From positions 1-42,626 of the forward strand of contig RZZW01000027.1 of the NCBI GenBank assembly GCA_009929695.1: 42,626 nt of DNA. Direction: 5' to 3'. Shown here in pieces: positions 8,885-16,276 of the stretch (positions are counted from its first letter, which is position 1; the number at the start of each line of letters is the position of its first letter). This DNA is from Clostridia bacterium. Lineage in GTDB: Bacteria > Bacillota > Clostridia > Oscillospirales > Ruminococcaceae. The notes under the pieces are model-generated. The model was not told the origin of the DNA and did not search any database. It saw only the letters and a list, made by a program, of their open reading frames with translations. Position numbers and translations under genes: made by a program.

Positions 8885-10594
8885 TTAACCTCCCATCGGG
8901 CCGCCACCGCCGCCTGACGGAGGTGTTCCACCGCCGCCGGCAGTCGCCGCCGGTGTCATTCCGCCACCGCCGCCAAAGCTCACCATGCCGCCGTCGGTCA
9001 TTTCATTTTGGGCAGAGATTGTCGCGTCAATGCTTGTTTCGTCGGCGCTTGAGCGCACCTCCATACCGTCCTTCAGCTCGTCGCTGATAATTTCGATATA
9101 GTAGTCCGTCTCCTCGCCTGTCGTAATGACCATCGGCTCAAATTCTCCGCTGTCGTTTTTGACGTAGATGACGCTGTTGCCGCTGTCGTCTGTACCCACT
9201 GCGTCATACGGCACGGCGTAAATGTCGTTTTTGCCGCTGATGATGATGTCGACTGTCGCGTTCATGCCTATCAGCAGGCCGCTGTCTGCGGTGTCGACCG
9301 TGACCTCGGCGCTAAAGCCTGTTGAGCTGCCGGAGGTTGTGGCTGTTTGTGAAATTTGGCTCACGTGGCCTGTTATAACTGTGTCGCCTGTCGCGTCTGA
9401 CGTTATTTCGGCTGTCATGCCTGTTGTGATTTTTTTGATGTCGTATTCGTCGATTGTGACGGATATTTTAAGGCTGCCTGTGTTTTGAATGACAAACAGC
9501 GCCGACGCCCCACCGGTGCTGCTTGAACCTCCGCTGACGTAAGAGCCGACGGTGGCGTTGACGGCTGTGACTGTGCCGTTGGCAGTCGCGGTTATTGTGC
9601 AATCCTCGAGTGTTTTTTCAAGATCCTCAAGGCTTGTGGTGTCGATATTCGCAAGGTTATCCTTGGCTGTGCTCACGCTGTCGGTGGCCGTTTTATAGCT
9701 GCTTGTGGCGTTTGTGAGCTTCGTGTTTGCGCTGTCATATGCGGTTTTTGCCGCTGTGTAGCTTTTTTCTATAGCCTCGTAATCGTTGGTGGCTTTTGCC
9801 TCGTTAAGGCGGTCTGTGGCGTTTTTGTAGTTGGCTGCGGTGTTGTTATATTTTGACTGTGCGGCAGCCGTGGCGCTGACAAGAGCTGTATAGCGTGGGT
9901 CGTTCAGCACAGTGTTATTCACATCTTCGTTGCTCATATCGGGGTGGTCGGTATGATACTGCGCCGTGAGCGTATCCACCATCACCTGCTGCGCCGCGAC
10001 AGCGCTGTTTAGGGCGTTGCCGTCTGTTATGTACTGCTGATACCATGAGTCATATATTTGCTGCTGCGTGGAGACGGCGGCAACAGCGGCGTTATATTTT
10101 GTCTCAATTGGGGTAAAATTCGCCAGTGCGGTGTTGTAATCAGACAGCGCGGTGTTATAGCTGTTGAGCGCCTCGGTATTTTTTTCGACGGCGCTGTCGT
10201 AGGCTTTTTGAAGCTGCTTTTTGTTGTCGGCAAGCTTTTCCTTGGCTGTTGTAATCTGATCTTCTAAATCCTCTGTGTCGAGATATGCGAGCACCTGACC
10301 GTCCGTCACGGTGTCGCCCTCCTGCACAAGAATTTCCTTTACCTTATAATTGGCCGTTGAGGTGATGTTTGTGACAGACGAGCTCTCGACGCTGCCTGTG
10401 ACGGACACAGTTTCGGAGAGGTCTGTTTTGGTAAGAATAGTTGTGCGCGTGAAGCTGCGTGACATAACAGATTTGTTTGCGCCAAAAATCTTACTTGACA
10501 AAAAATATATCGCAACCGCCGCGACGATAACGACAAGAATTGCGATAATAACCTTTTTCTTTGTTGGCCTCAATACTCTTTTAAGTTTTCCCAT
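8885..10594 (-). CDS. HlyD/RND-like membrane fusion adaptor protein
   Basis: A 569-residue adaptor. An N-terminal anchor helix (about 15-33) is followed by a lipoyl/barrel-sandwich half (VKEILVQEGDTVTDGQVLAYLDTEDL, here seen in two parts), a long alpha-helical hairpin rich in Ala/Asn/Tyr (about 105-330), the second lipoyl half (NGTVTAVNATVGSYV) and beta-barrel domains. The C-terminus is an exceptional Gly/Pro-rich tail of about 40 residues. It is first in a three-gene efflux operon with the ATPase and MacB permease, and AAAGGAG lies 10 bases before the ATG. Adaptors link permease and ATPase and, in monoderms, probably span the wall. The glycine tail and the long hairpin are typical of clostridial members. 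Substrate unknown. Confidence 0.9.
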   Translation of the reverse strand: MGKLKRVLRPTKKKVIIAILVVIVAAVAIYFLSSKIFGANKSVMSRSFTRTTILTKTDLSETVSVTGSVESSSVTNITSTANYKVKEILVQEGDTVTDGQVLAYLDTEDLEDQITTAKEKLADNKKQLQKAYDSAVEKNTEALNSYNTALSDYNTALANFTPIETKYNAAVAAVSTQQQIYDSWYQQYITDGNALNSAVAAQQVMVDTLTAQYHTDHPDMSNEDVNNTVLNDPRYTALVSATAAAQSKYNNTAANYKNATDRLNEAKATNDYEAIEKSYTAAKTAYDSANTKLTNATSSYKTATDSVSTAKDNLANIDTTSLEDLEKTLEDCTITATANGTVTAVNATVGSYVSGGSSSTGGASALFVIQNTGSLKISVTIDEYDIKKITTGMTAEITSDATGDTVITGHVSQISQTATTSGSSTGFSAEVTVDTADSGLLIGMNATVDIIISGKNDIYAVPYDAVGTDDSGNSVIYVKNDSGEFEPMVITTGEETDYYIEIISDELKDGMEVRSSADETSIDATISAQNEMTDGGMVSFGGGGGMTPAATAGGGGTPPSGGGGGPMGG

Positions 10595-10641
10595 TTTCGG
10601 GAGTCTCCTTTCGAGTGACGGAATTTTACCTGATGAAATAA

Positions 10642-10675
10642 ATTATAGCTGCCATTTGTGTTGACAGCGTGACAG
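10642..10675 (-). promoter_or_regulatory. candidate promoter of the efflux operon with a CTGTCA direct repeat
   Basis: Read on the minus strand, a perfect TATAAT lies at 10647-10642, about 50 bases before the adaptor start. No good -35 box is present at 17 bases. Instead two CTGTCA copies 8 bases apart (10675-10670 and 10667-10662) lie where an activator such as a response regulator could bind. This is inference from sequence only. Confidence 0.4.
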
Positions 10676-10797
10676 AACTGTGAATAGTCCCACGTTAAAC
10701 CTGTGTTTTGCAAAGATTTCACTTTGGCACACACATATTATTAATTTTTACGCACATTGCGCGTCCGCAAGGTTTACGCAATTTTACAATGTGCATT

Positions 10798-10841
10798 GTA
10801 GGGGGCGGCATCCTCGATGTCCCGCTTTGGTTTGCGCAAAC
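10798..10841 (+). repeat. GTAGGG hairpin plus GTTTGCGCAAAC palindrome
   Basis: An intergenic repeat: GTAGGGGGCGGCATC with a partial complement forming a short hairpin, followed by the perfect 12-base palindrome GTTTGCGCAAAC (10830-10841) and CCTACCTCATCC. Related copies with the same order are at 24527 and 37870. The rest of the 10595-10929 gap holds the efflux promoter and a terminator, and no gene is evident. Confidence 0.7.
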
Positions 10842-10861
10842 CTACCTCATCCATCGGCTAA

Positions 10862-10913
10862 CAAAAACAAAGGAGCTGCCGCAGATGTGTTTTGCACCTC
10901 GCAACAGCGCCTT
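10862..10913 (-). terminator. intrinsic terminator of the aldose epimerase gene
   Basis: On the minus strand an imperfect stem (AAGGCGCTGTTGCGAGGTG against CACATCTGCGGCAGCTCCTT) is followed by TTTGTTTTTGT, just downstream of the epimerase-like gene's TAG. It resembles the hairpins at 28166 and 33388. Confidence 0.65.
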
Positions 10914-10929
10914 ATTTTAAAAATATTCG

Positions 10930-11811
10930 CTATCTTTCAAATGTCATTCTCAATTCAGTCTGCCAAGACTGCTCTGCGCCTAGTGTCAAGCTTGCGCGTT
11001 TTTCGCTCCAGTTGCCGCTCGCGTCCTCAAAATCTGGCAGGCCAAACCACGGCTCTACGCACACAAAATGCAGCTTGCCCGCGGCGCTCCACACAAGCGT
11101 GTACGGAAAGCCCGCTATGTCAAAAATCACCTTGCGGCCTGTGTTCTTTTCGACGACGGACAGCGTCTGCGATTTGAGCCCCTTAAAGCAAATGCTGTCA
11201 TGGGCAAAAAGCGTGTCACTTATAGGTATTTCGGTTCCGTTTTCAAAATATTTATATGTCTTGCCCGTCACAAGTCCGTTTGCGGTGTTTACGTCCACAA
11301 CGTCGGGCGTTTCGGAGGTATCAAACACAAAGGCGTAGTCGTCAGCCTTGTGATTTTCGTCAAACGGGCAGTTTACGCCGGGGTGAAAGCCGAAGCCGAA
11401 CTGCATTGGCACGTCGCCGTCGTTGACAATTTCGATATGCTGCGCAAGCGTTTTTCCGATGAGGGTGAATGTTGAAATCAGCTTAAACGCAAACGGAAAT
11501 TTCTCCATTGTCAGCGCGTTTGCCTCGAGGCAGAGGCTGACGCTGTCGGGCTGCTGCGCAATTAAAGAGTGCTCCATATCGCGCGCAAAGCCGTGCTGTC
11601 CGCCCTCGTATGTCACGCCGTTATGCGTGTATTTGCCGTCCTTAAGCTTGCCGCAATACGGAAAAAGCATCGGCGCATGGCGGTTCCACACTGCGGGGTC
11701 TGCCTGCCAAAGCATCTCCTCGCCTGTCTCTTTTTTTATAACGCTTGTCAGCTCCGCGCCAAGCGACGCGACGCTCACGCGCAGAAATTCATTTTCGATG
11801 GTAAAGTCCAT
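10930..11811 (-). CDS. aldose 1-epimerase family protein
   Basis: A 293-residue galactose-mutarotase-like protein. The start is ATG at 11811 with AGGAGG 6 bases upstream; the longer open frame upstream is not supported. It shows the family pattern of an N-terminal beta-sandwich beginning TIENEFLRVSVASLGAEL, the substrate-binding HAPMLFPYCGKL and GFARD segments, the His in FGFHPG (the usual catalytic His region) and the late acidic VEPW(F)G motif. These enzymes interconvert alpha and beta anomers of aldoses or phosphosugars in the cytoplasm; this subgroup (YeaD/LacX-like) is not always the true mutarotase. It appears monocistronic and ends with TAG followed by a terminator. Confidence 0.88.
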   Translation of the reverse strand: MDFTIENEFLRVSVASLGAELTSVIKKETGEEMLWQADPAVWNRHAPMLFPYCGKLKDGKYTHNGVTYEGGQHGFARDMEHSLIAQQPDSVSLCLEANALTMEKFPFAFKLISTFTLIGKTLAQHIEIVNDGDVPMQFGFGFHPGVNCPFDENHKADDYAFVFDTSETPDVVDVNTANGLVTGKTYKYFENGTEIPISDTLFAHDSICFKGLKSQTLSVVEKNTGRKVIFDIAGFPYTLVWSAAGKLHFVCVEPWFGLPDFEDASGNWSEKRASLTLGAEQSWQTELRMTFER

Positions 11812-11931
11812 AAATGTACCTCCTAGTACGCCAATCATATATAATAAGTATAATACAAATTGCGGCAAATTAAAAGGGCGTTTCACCATTTTCTTTTTGC
11901 GGGCATATTCTGTAAAAAAAGGAGTGATTAT

Positions 11932-12573
11932 ATGGCTGCCACTGATTATACAGGAACAGGCTTTGTGCGCGCCGCAGCATCCGTTGCGGGACAGACAGCA
12001 CCTGTTTCGGAGGTTCTTGTAAAGCTTTATCTTGAAAATGAAACATTCCCGACGTTTGAAGGCACAACGGACGATATTTTCAACACTTATGTTCGCAAAA
12101 CAGGCACTAAAAATCCATATTACACAGAGTATTGCGACGGCAAGACAGTCTCCTGCCCCGGCATGAAGCAGTGGGGCACCGTCACGCAGGCAAACGCGGG
12201 CAAAAACGCGCTGCAAATACTTAAATTTTACTACGGCAACGACATCGAAATCGTGCGCACGTCAAACATCGGCGCTGTGCCTTCAAGCTATCCGGGCACA
12301 CCGCTTCGCGTAGGCAGCACAGGCAGCAACGTCAGCATTTTGCAGCGCCAGCTAAACCGCATAGCCAAGGATTACCCGTCGTTTGGCAAGCTGACAGTAA
12401 ACGGCATCTTCGACACCGCCATGCAGACCACCGTCATAAAGTTCCAAAAACAATTCTCCCTAACCCAAGACGGCGTAGTCGGCCGAGACACTTGGTACAA
12501 GATATCATACGTCAATTGCAACAAATGCAGGCGTTGCGTTTTTGGGGGAGGTGTATTATACTTAGTGGCATAA
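11932..12573 (+). CDS. shortened SpoIID-like / peptidoglycan-binding protein
   Basis: A 213-residue protein started at an ATG with AAGGAG 7 bases upstream (an upstream ATG at 11860 lacks a site). Residues about 45-100 (KNPYYTEYCDGKTVSCPGMKQWG, here in pieces, then ILKFYYGNDI) match the C-terminal segment of clostridial SpoIID/LytB-like peptidoglycan proteins. Residues about 118-195 are a peptidoglycan-binding type 1 domain (LRVGSTGSNVSILQRQLN, VNGIFDTAMQTTVIKFQ, DGVVGRDTWYKI). Compared with relatives I know, the N-terminal region is short and similarity stops at WYKISYV; the last 19 residues are Cys/Gly-rich and probably read-through into a former intergenic region. It may be a functional small wall-binding protein or a decaying copy. 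Confidence 0.75.
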   Translation: MAATDYTGTGFVRAAASVAGQTAPVSEVLVKLYLENETFPTFEGTTDDIFNTYVRKTGTKNPYYTEYCDGKTVSCPGMKQWGTVTQANAGKNALQILKFYYGNDIEIVRTSNIGAVPSSYPGTPLRVGSTGSNVSILQRQLNRIAKDYPSFGKLTVNGIFDTAMQTTVIKFQKQFSLTQDGVVGRDTWYKISYVNCNKCRRCVFGGGVLYLVA

Positions 12574-12594
12574 AGTGGAAATGAGGGCGGTTTT

Positions 12595-12972
12595 ATGGTT
12601 GAAGTGGTGGCGGCGCTGATTTGGGACAAGCGCAGGTTTATGATATGTCAGCGCCCTAAAAATAAAGCGCGCGGGCTTTTGTGGGAATTTGTCGGCGGTA
12701 AGGTCGAGGCGGGCGAAACAAAAGCGCAGGCGCTTATTCGCGAGTGTAAGGAAGAGCTCGACATCACAATTTCCCCCGCCGACGTGTTCATGGAGGTCAC
12801 GCACGAATACCCCGACATCACAATTCACCTGACGCTTATAAACGCCACAATATCAATCGGCACGCCAAAGCTTTTAGAGCACGCCGCCATCGAGTGGATA
12901 ACCGTTGACGAAATAGTCAACTACAATTTTTGCCCTGCCGATTATGTCATTCTCGAAAAGCTTAAGCAATAA
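12595..12972 (+). CDS. mutT: MutT-family Nudix hydrolase (8-oxo-dGTP diphosphatase type)
   Basis: A 125-residue Nudix protein. The Nudix box spans residues 35-57 (GKVEAGETKAQALIREC then KEELDI); the catalytic RE-x2-EE core is complete and only the terminal Gly is replaced by Asp. Length and sequence fit MutT-type enzymes that hydrolyse 8-oxo-dGTP or other nucleoside triphosphates to the monophosphate and pyrophosphate, preventing mutations. The Ser/Arg-rich substrate side (RPKNKARGLLWEF) is typical. The start ATG has GAGGGCGG upstream. It is probably monocistronic, with a hairpin terminator 17 bases after the stop. Confidence 0.9.
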   Translation: MVEVVAALIWDKRRFMICQRPKNKARGLLWEFVGGKVEAGETKAQALIRECKEELDITISPADVFMEVTHEYPDITIHLTLINATISIGTPKLLEHAAIEWITVDEIVNYNFCPADYVILEKLKQ

Positions 12973-12988
12973 ATGTGCGTACCAAATG

Positions 12989-13021
12989 AAAAACAGCGTG
13001 GCATATTGCCTCGCTGTTTTT
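12989..13021 (+). terminator. intrinsic terminator of the Nudix gene
   Basis: The stem AAAAACAGCG / CGCTGTTTTT with a 13-base loop containing GCATATTGCC is followed by TATAATTT. It resembles the tRNA-Pro terminator 130 bases further on. The stretch 13030-13140 holds no gene; it contains a decayed hairpin with GTGCT/AGCAC arms. Confidence 0.8.
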
Positions 13022-13140
13022 ATAATTTCCCTTAGCCAATCAAGCTATAGAGATAACGGCACTAAATTATAAAACAAAAAGTGCTGGGGATATATTACCA
13101 CACCGCAGGTGGCGGAACTGTCATCTAGCACGAAGAAATA

Positions 13141-13174
13141 AAGAAAAAGCAGCGGGGACATATTGCCCCGCTGC
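13141..13174 (-). terminator. intrinsic terminator of tRNA-Pro
   Basis: Read on the minus strand, GCAGCGGGG / CCCCGCTGC forms a 9-bp stem with an 8-base loop and a U-rich tail (TTTTTCTT), 6 bases after the encoded CCA of the tRNA. Confidence 0.88.
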
Positions 13175-13180
13175 AAGCGA

Positions 13181-13257
<77 letters not shown>

Positions 13258-13287
13258 TATAAGCTGTCACATTCTGACAGCTATATT

Positions 13288-13316
13288 ATTATAAACAAAA
13301 TAAGGCACAATGTCAA
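13288..13316 (-). promoter_or_regulatory. consensus promoter of tRNA-Pro
   Basis: On the minus strand, TTGACA (13316-13311), a 17-base spacer and TATAAT (13293-13288) match the sigma-A consensus exactly. A small hairpin (AGCTGTCA / TGACAGCT, 13262-13282) lies in the short leader before the tRNA 5' end. Confidence 0.92.
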
Positions 13317-13324
13317 GCAAACGC

Positions 13325-13353
13325 TTGACTAAAATTTGTTGTTGCCGTACAAT
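13325..13353 (+). promoter_or_regulatory. promoter of glyQS
   Basis: TTGACT (13325-13330), 17 bases, TACAAT (13348-13353). It lies back to back with the tRNA-Pro promoter; the two -35 boxes form the inverted repeat GTCAAGC-AAAC-GCTTGAC. Only about 25 bases separate the expected start from the gene, so there is no room for a T-box leader. Confidence 0.8.
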
Positions 13354-13385
13354 TATAATACTATAACTATATAAAAAGGTGTGGC

Positions 13386-14786
13386 ATGATGCGAAATAGT
13401 GAAAAGACGATGGATCAGGTTGTAAATCTTTGCAAAAACAGAGGTTTTGTTTATCCCGGCAGCGAGATATACGGCGGCCTTGCAAATAGCTGGGACTACG
13501 GCCCGCTCGGCGTTGAGTTTAAAAACAACGTCAAAAAAGCATGGTGGAAAAAATTTGTTCAAGAGAGCAAATATAACGTCGGGCTTGACTCGGCCATACT
13601 CATGAACCCGCAAACGTGGGTCACAAGCGGCCACGTCGGCGGCTTCTCCGACCCCCTTATGGACTGCAAGGACTGCCACGCGCGCTTCCGTGCGGACAAG
13701 CTCATCGAGGACGACGGCGGCAAGGCAGAGGGCTTGACATTCGAGCAAATGAGCGACTATATCCGCGAAAAAGGCATTGCCTGCCCTGAATGCGGCAGCA
13801 AAAACTTCACCGATATCCGCAAATTTAACCTCATGTTCAAAACGTTCATGGGCGTTACCGAGGACTCTAAAAACGAGGTCTACCTGCGCCCCGAAACAGC
13901 TCAGGGCATATTTGTAAACTACGCAAACATTCAGCGCACAACGCGCAGAAAGCTGCCGTTCGGCGTTTGCCAGATAGGCAAAAGCTTCCGCAACGAAATC
14001 ACTCCGGGCAACTTTATCTTCCGCATCCGCGAGTTTGAGCAGATGGAATGTGAGTTCTTCTGCAAGCCCGACACTGACCTCGACTGGTTCTATTACTGGA
14101 AAGATTACTGCAAAAACTTCCTTTTGTCGCTCGGCATCGACGAAGAAAACATGCGCCTGCGCGACCACGAAAAGGAAGAGCTTTCGTTCTATTCAAAGGC
14201 GACGACAGACATCGAATACCTGTTTCCATTTGGCTGGGGCGAGCTTTGGGGCATTGCCGACCGCACAAATTACGACCTCGGACGCCATCAAGAGGAATCG
14301 GGCAAAAGCCTTGAATATTTCGACCAAGAGACAAACGAGCACTATATTCCATACGTTGTGGAGCCGTCGCTCGGCGCAGACCGCGTCGCGCTTGCATTCT
14401 TGTGCGAAGCCTACGACGAGGAAATTGTCGACGCAGAGAAAAACGACACACGCGTCGTGATGCGTCTGCACCCAGCGCTTGCGCCGTTTAAGGCCGCCGT
14501 TTTGCCGCTGTCTAAAAAGCTTGGCGAAAAAGCGAGCGAAATTCACGCTGAACTTTCAAAATATTTCATGGTGGACTACGACGAAGCAGGTTCTATCGGA
14601 AAGCGCTATCGCCGTCAGGACGAAATCGGCACACCCGTTTGCATAACAGTCGATTTCGGAACAGTGGGCGACGACAAAGCCCCTGCCGACAACTGCGTAA
14701 CTGTGCGTGACCGCGACACAATGGAGCAAAAACGCATACCAATCACCGAACTGAAAAGCTATCTTGACGAAATAATCGCATTTTAA
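13386..14786 (+). CDS. glyQS: glycyl-tRNA synthetase, single-chain dimeric type
   Basis: A 466-residue class II aminoacyl-tRNA synthetase of the alpha2 type, which charges tRNA-Gly with glycine using ATP. The N-terminus ([19 protein letters not shown]) and motif 1 region ([15 protein letters not shown]) are characteristic. A Cys4 zinc-finger-like insertion is visible (CKDCHARF and CPECGSKNF). Motif 2 lies around [19 protein letters not shown], motif 3 at [12 protein letters not shown], and the C-terminal anticodon-binding domain (PFKAAVLPL ... [18 protein letters not shown]) is complete. Two adjacent ATGs (13386 and 13389) follow AAAGGTG; I took the first. It has its own promoter and is followed 12 bases later by the M20 peptidase. 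Confidence 0.98.
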   Translation: MMRNSEKTMDQVVNLCKNRGFVYPGSEIYGGLANSWDYGPLGVEFKNNVKKAWWKKFVQESKYNVGLDSAILMNPQTWVTSGHVGGFSDPLMDCKDCHARFRADKLIEDDGGKAEGLTFEQMSDYIREKGIACPECGSKNFTDIRKFNLMFKTFMGVTEDSKNEVYLRPETAQGIFVNYANIQRTTRRKLPFGVCQIGKSFRNEITPGNFIFRIREFEQMECEFFCKPDTDLDWFYYWKDYCKNFLLSLGIDEENMRLRDHEKEELSFYSKATTDIEYLFPFGWGELWGIADRTNYDLGRHQEESGKSLEYFDQETNEHYIPYVVEPSLGADRVALAFLCEAYDEEIVDAEKNDTRVVMRLHPALAPFKAAVLPLSKKLGEKASEIHAELSKYFMVDYDEAGSIGKRYRRQDEIGTPVCITVDFGTVGDDKAPADNCVTVRDRDTMEQKRIPITELKSYLDEIIAF

Positions 14787-14798
14787 GGGGGCTTCATT

Positions 14799-16232
14799 AT
14801 GATTGGCTGGATAATTCTTGCGGCTGTCGCGGCGCTGATAGCGGTGCTGCTGATACGCGCGGCAATGTTCAAGCCCGTAAAGCCAAATTATCCCGCGCAC
14901 GAGGAAATTGCTGTCGATAAAGACGCAGCCGCACAGCGCTTTGCGCAAATGGTGCGCATACCCACGGTTTCAAACGAGGACGAGAGCCTTGTCGATGAGG
15001 CGCAGTTTGAAAAATTCCGTCAGCTTTTGACAAAGATGTACCCAAACGTGCATCAAAAGTGCATGCCGCAGTACATCGGCACAAAGGGAATACTTTTCTC
15101 TTGGAAGGGCAAAAGCAGCGCCGAGTCGTCGGTGCTTATGGCGCATTTTGACGTTGTGCCCGTAGAGGAAGCCGAGTGGAAGCACCCGCCGTTTTGCGGA
15201 GAAATCTTCGACGGCGAGCTGTGGGGACGCGGCACTTTAGACACTAAAATAACGATATTCGGCACTCTTGAAACAGCCGAAAAGCTTATCGCAGACGGCT
15301 TTGTGCCCGAAAACGACATCTATATGGCGTTTGGCGGCGACGAGGAAGTCGCGGGGCACGGTGCGATTGATATTGTCGATTATTTCAAGAAAAACGGCAT
15401 CACTCCGGCCCTCGTCATCGACGAGGGCGGGGCTGTCGTTCAGGGCGTTTTCCCCGGCGTTAAAGAGCCTATGGCGGTTGTCGGCATAGGCGAAAAGGGC
15501 ATGATGAACGTCAGCATCACCGCAAAGGGCGAGGGCGGCCACGCGAGCCACCCTGTGCTGCCGTCCACAGTAGGTACAATGTGCCGCGCCGTCGTCAACT
15601 GCGAAGCGCACCCGATGCCCGCGCACATAACGCTCGCATTTAGGGAGATGACAAAGGCGGTTGGGCCGTATTCAAGCTTTGGGCTAAAGGTCGTTTTCGC
15701 CAATTTGTGGTGCTTTGGCGGGCTTTTATGCACGCTTGCGAATAAGCTCGGCAGCGAAATGAACGCCATGCTGCGCACAACCTTTGCGTTCACACAGGCA
15801 AAAGGCTCGCTGCAAAATAACGTCATGGCAAACGAAGCCACAGCGGGGCTTAACGTGCGCATGGTGAACAACGACACCGCCGAGAGCACAAGGCAGTACA
15901 TAGAAAAGTGCATCGACAACAAAAACGTCGACGTAAAAATAGTCATGTCGCGCGAGGCGAGCCCATATTCAGCCACACAGGGCGAGCACTGGGATAAGCT
16001 GTCAGCCGCCATCGCAAATACATGGCAGGGCTGCATAGTGTCGCCGTATTTGATGATAGCCTGCTCCGACAGCCGCAACTATAACGGCTTTTGCAAAGAC
16101 ATCTACAAATTCAGCGCAATGGCTTTGACAGCCGAACAGCGCGGCCTAATCCACAACTCAAACGAGCGCATCCCCGTAACCGAAATAGCAAAAACAATCG
16201 AGTTCTACACACGGCTTGTGAAGAGCCTTTAA
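14799..16232 (+). CDS. membrane-anchored M20 family metallopeptidase
   Basis: A 477-residue M20/M25/M40 zinc hydrolase with an N-terminal membrane anchor (residues 3-24). Predicted metal and catalytic residues are His116 and Asp118 (AHFDVV), Asp148 (GRGTLDTK), Glu182/Glu183 (GGDEEVAGHG) and a C-terminal His452 (LIHNSNE). The dimerisation/lid domain inserted in the middle includes GKGEGGHASHP-like sequence. Members resemble carboxypeptidase S and hydrolyse peptides or N-acyl amino acids. The gene starts 12 bases after glyQS with AAGGGGG upstream, so it is probably cotranscribed with it; a functional link to glycine charging is not obvious. Confidence 0.9.
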   Translation: MIGWIILAAVAALIAVLLIRAAMFKPVKPNYPAHEEIAVDKDAAAQRFAQMVRIPTVSNEDESLVDEAQFEKFRQLLTKMYPNVHQKCMPQYIGTKGILFSWKGKSSAESSVLMAHFDVVPVEEAEWKHPPFCGEIFDGELWGRGTLDTKITIFGTLETAEKLIADGFVPENDIYMAFGGDEEVAGHGAIDIVDYFKKNGITPALVIDEGGAVVQGVFPGVKEPMAVVGIGEKGMMNVSITAKGEGGHASHPVLPSTVGTMCRAVVNCEAHPMPAHITLAFREMTKAVGPYSSFGLKVVFANLWCFGGLLCTLANKLGSEMNAMLRTTFAFTQAKGSLQNNVMANEATAGLNVRMVNNDTAESTRQYIEKCIDNKNVDVKIVMSREASPYSATQGEHWDKLSAAIANTWQGCIVSPYLMIACSDSRNYNGFCKDIYKFSAMALTAEQRGLIHNSNERIPVTEIAKTIEFYTRLVKSL

Positions 16233-16276
16233 TAACAAAGCAAATTCACTGAAAATATTATTTGGAGGTATAACTG

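Noticed and set aside
10680..11177. Plus-strand frame of 165 codons spanning 10680-11177.
   Set aside because: It crosses a repeat and a terminator and lies opposite the aldose epimerase-like gene; the product has no sensible composition or start site.
12504..12594. Promoter TTGCGT...TATTAT for the Nudix gene within the end of the peptidoglycan-binding gene.
   Set aside because: The spacing is only 14 bases, too short for a usual sigma-A promoter, so I did not list it.
13258..13385. T-box riboswitch before glyQS.
   Set aside because: The promoter leaves only about 25 bases of leader, and no specifier loop or TGGNACC-type T-box sequence is present.
13353..14168. Long antisense frame of 271 codons opposite glyQS.
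   Set aside because: It has no ribosome site and no recognisable protein, and is the expected shadow of a GC-biased gene; glyQS itself is certain.
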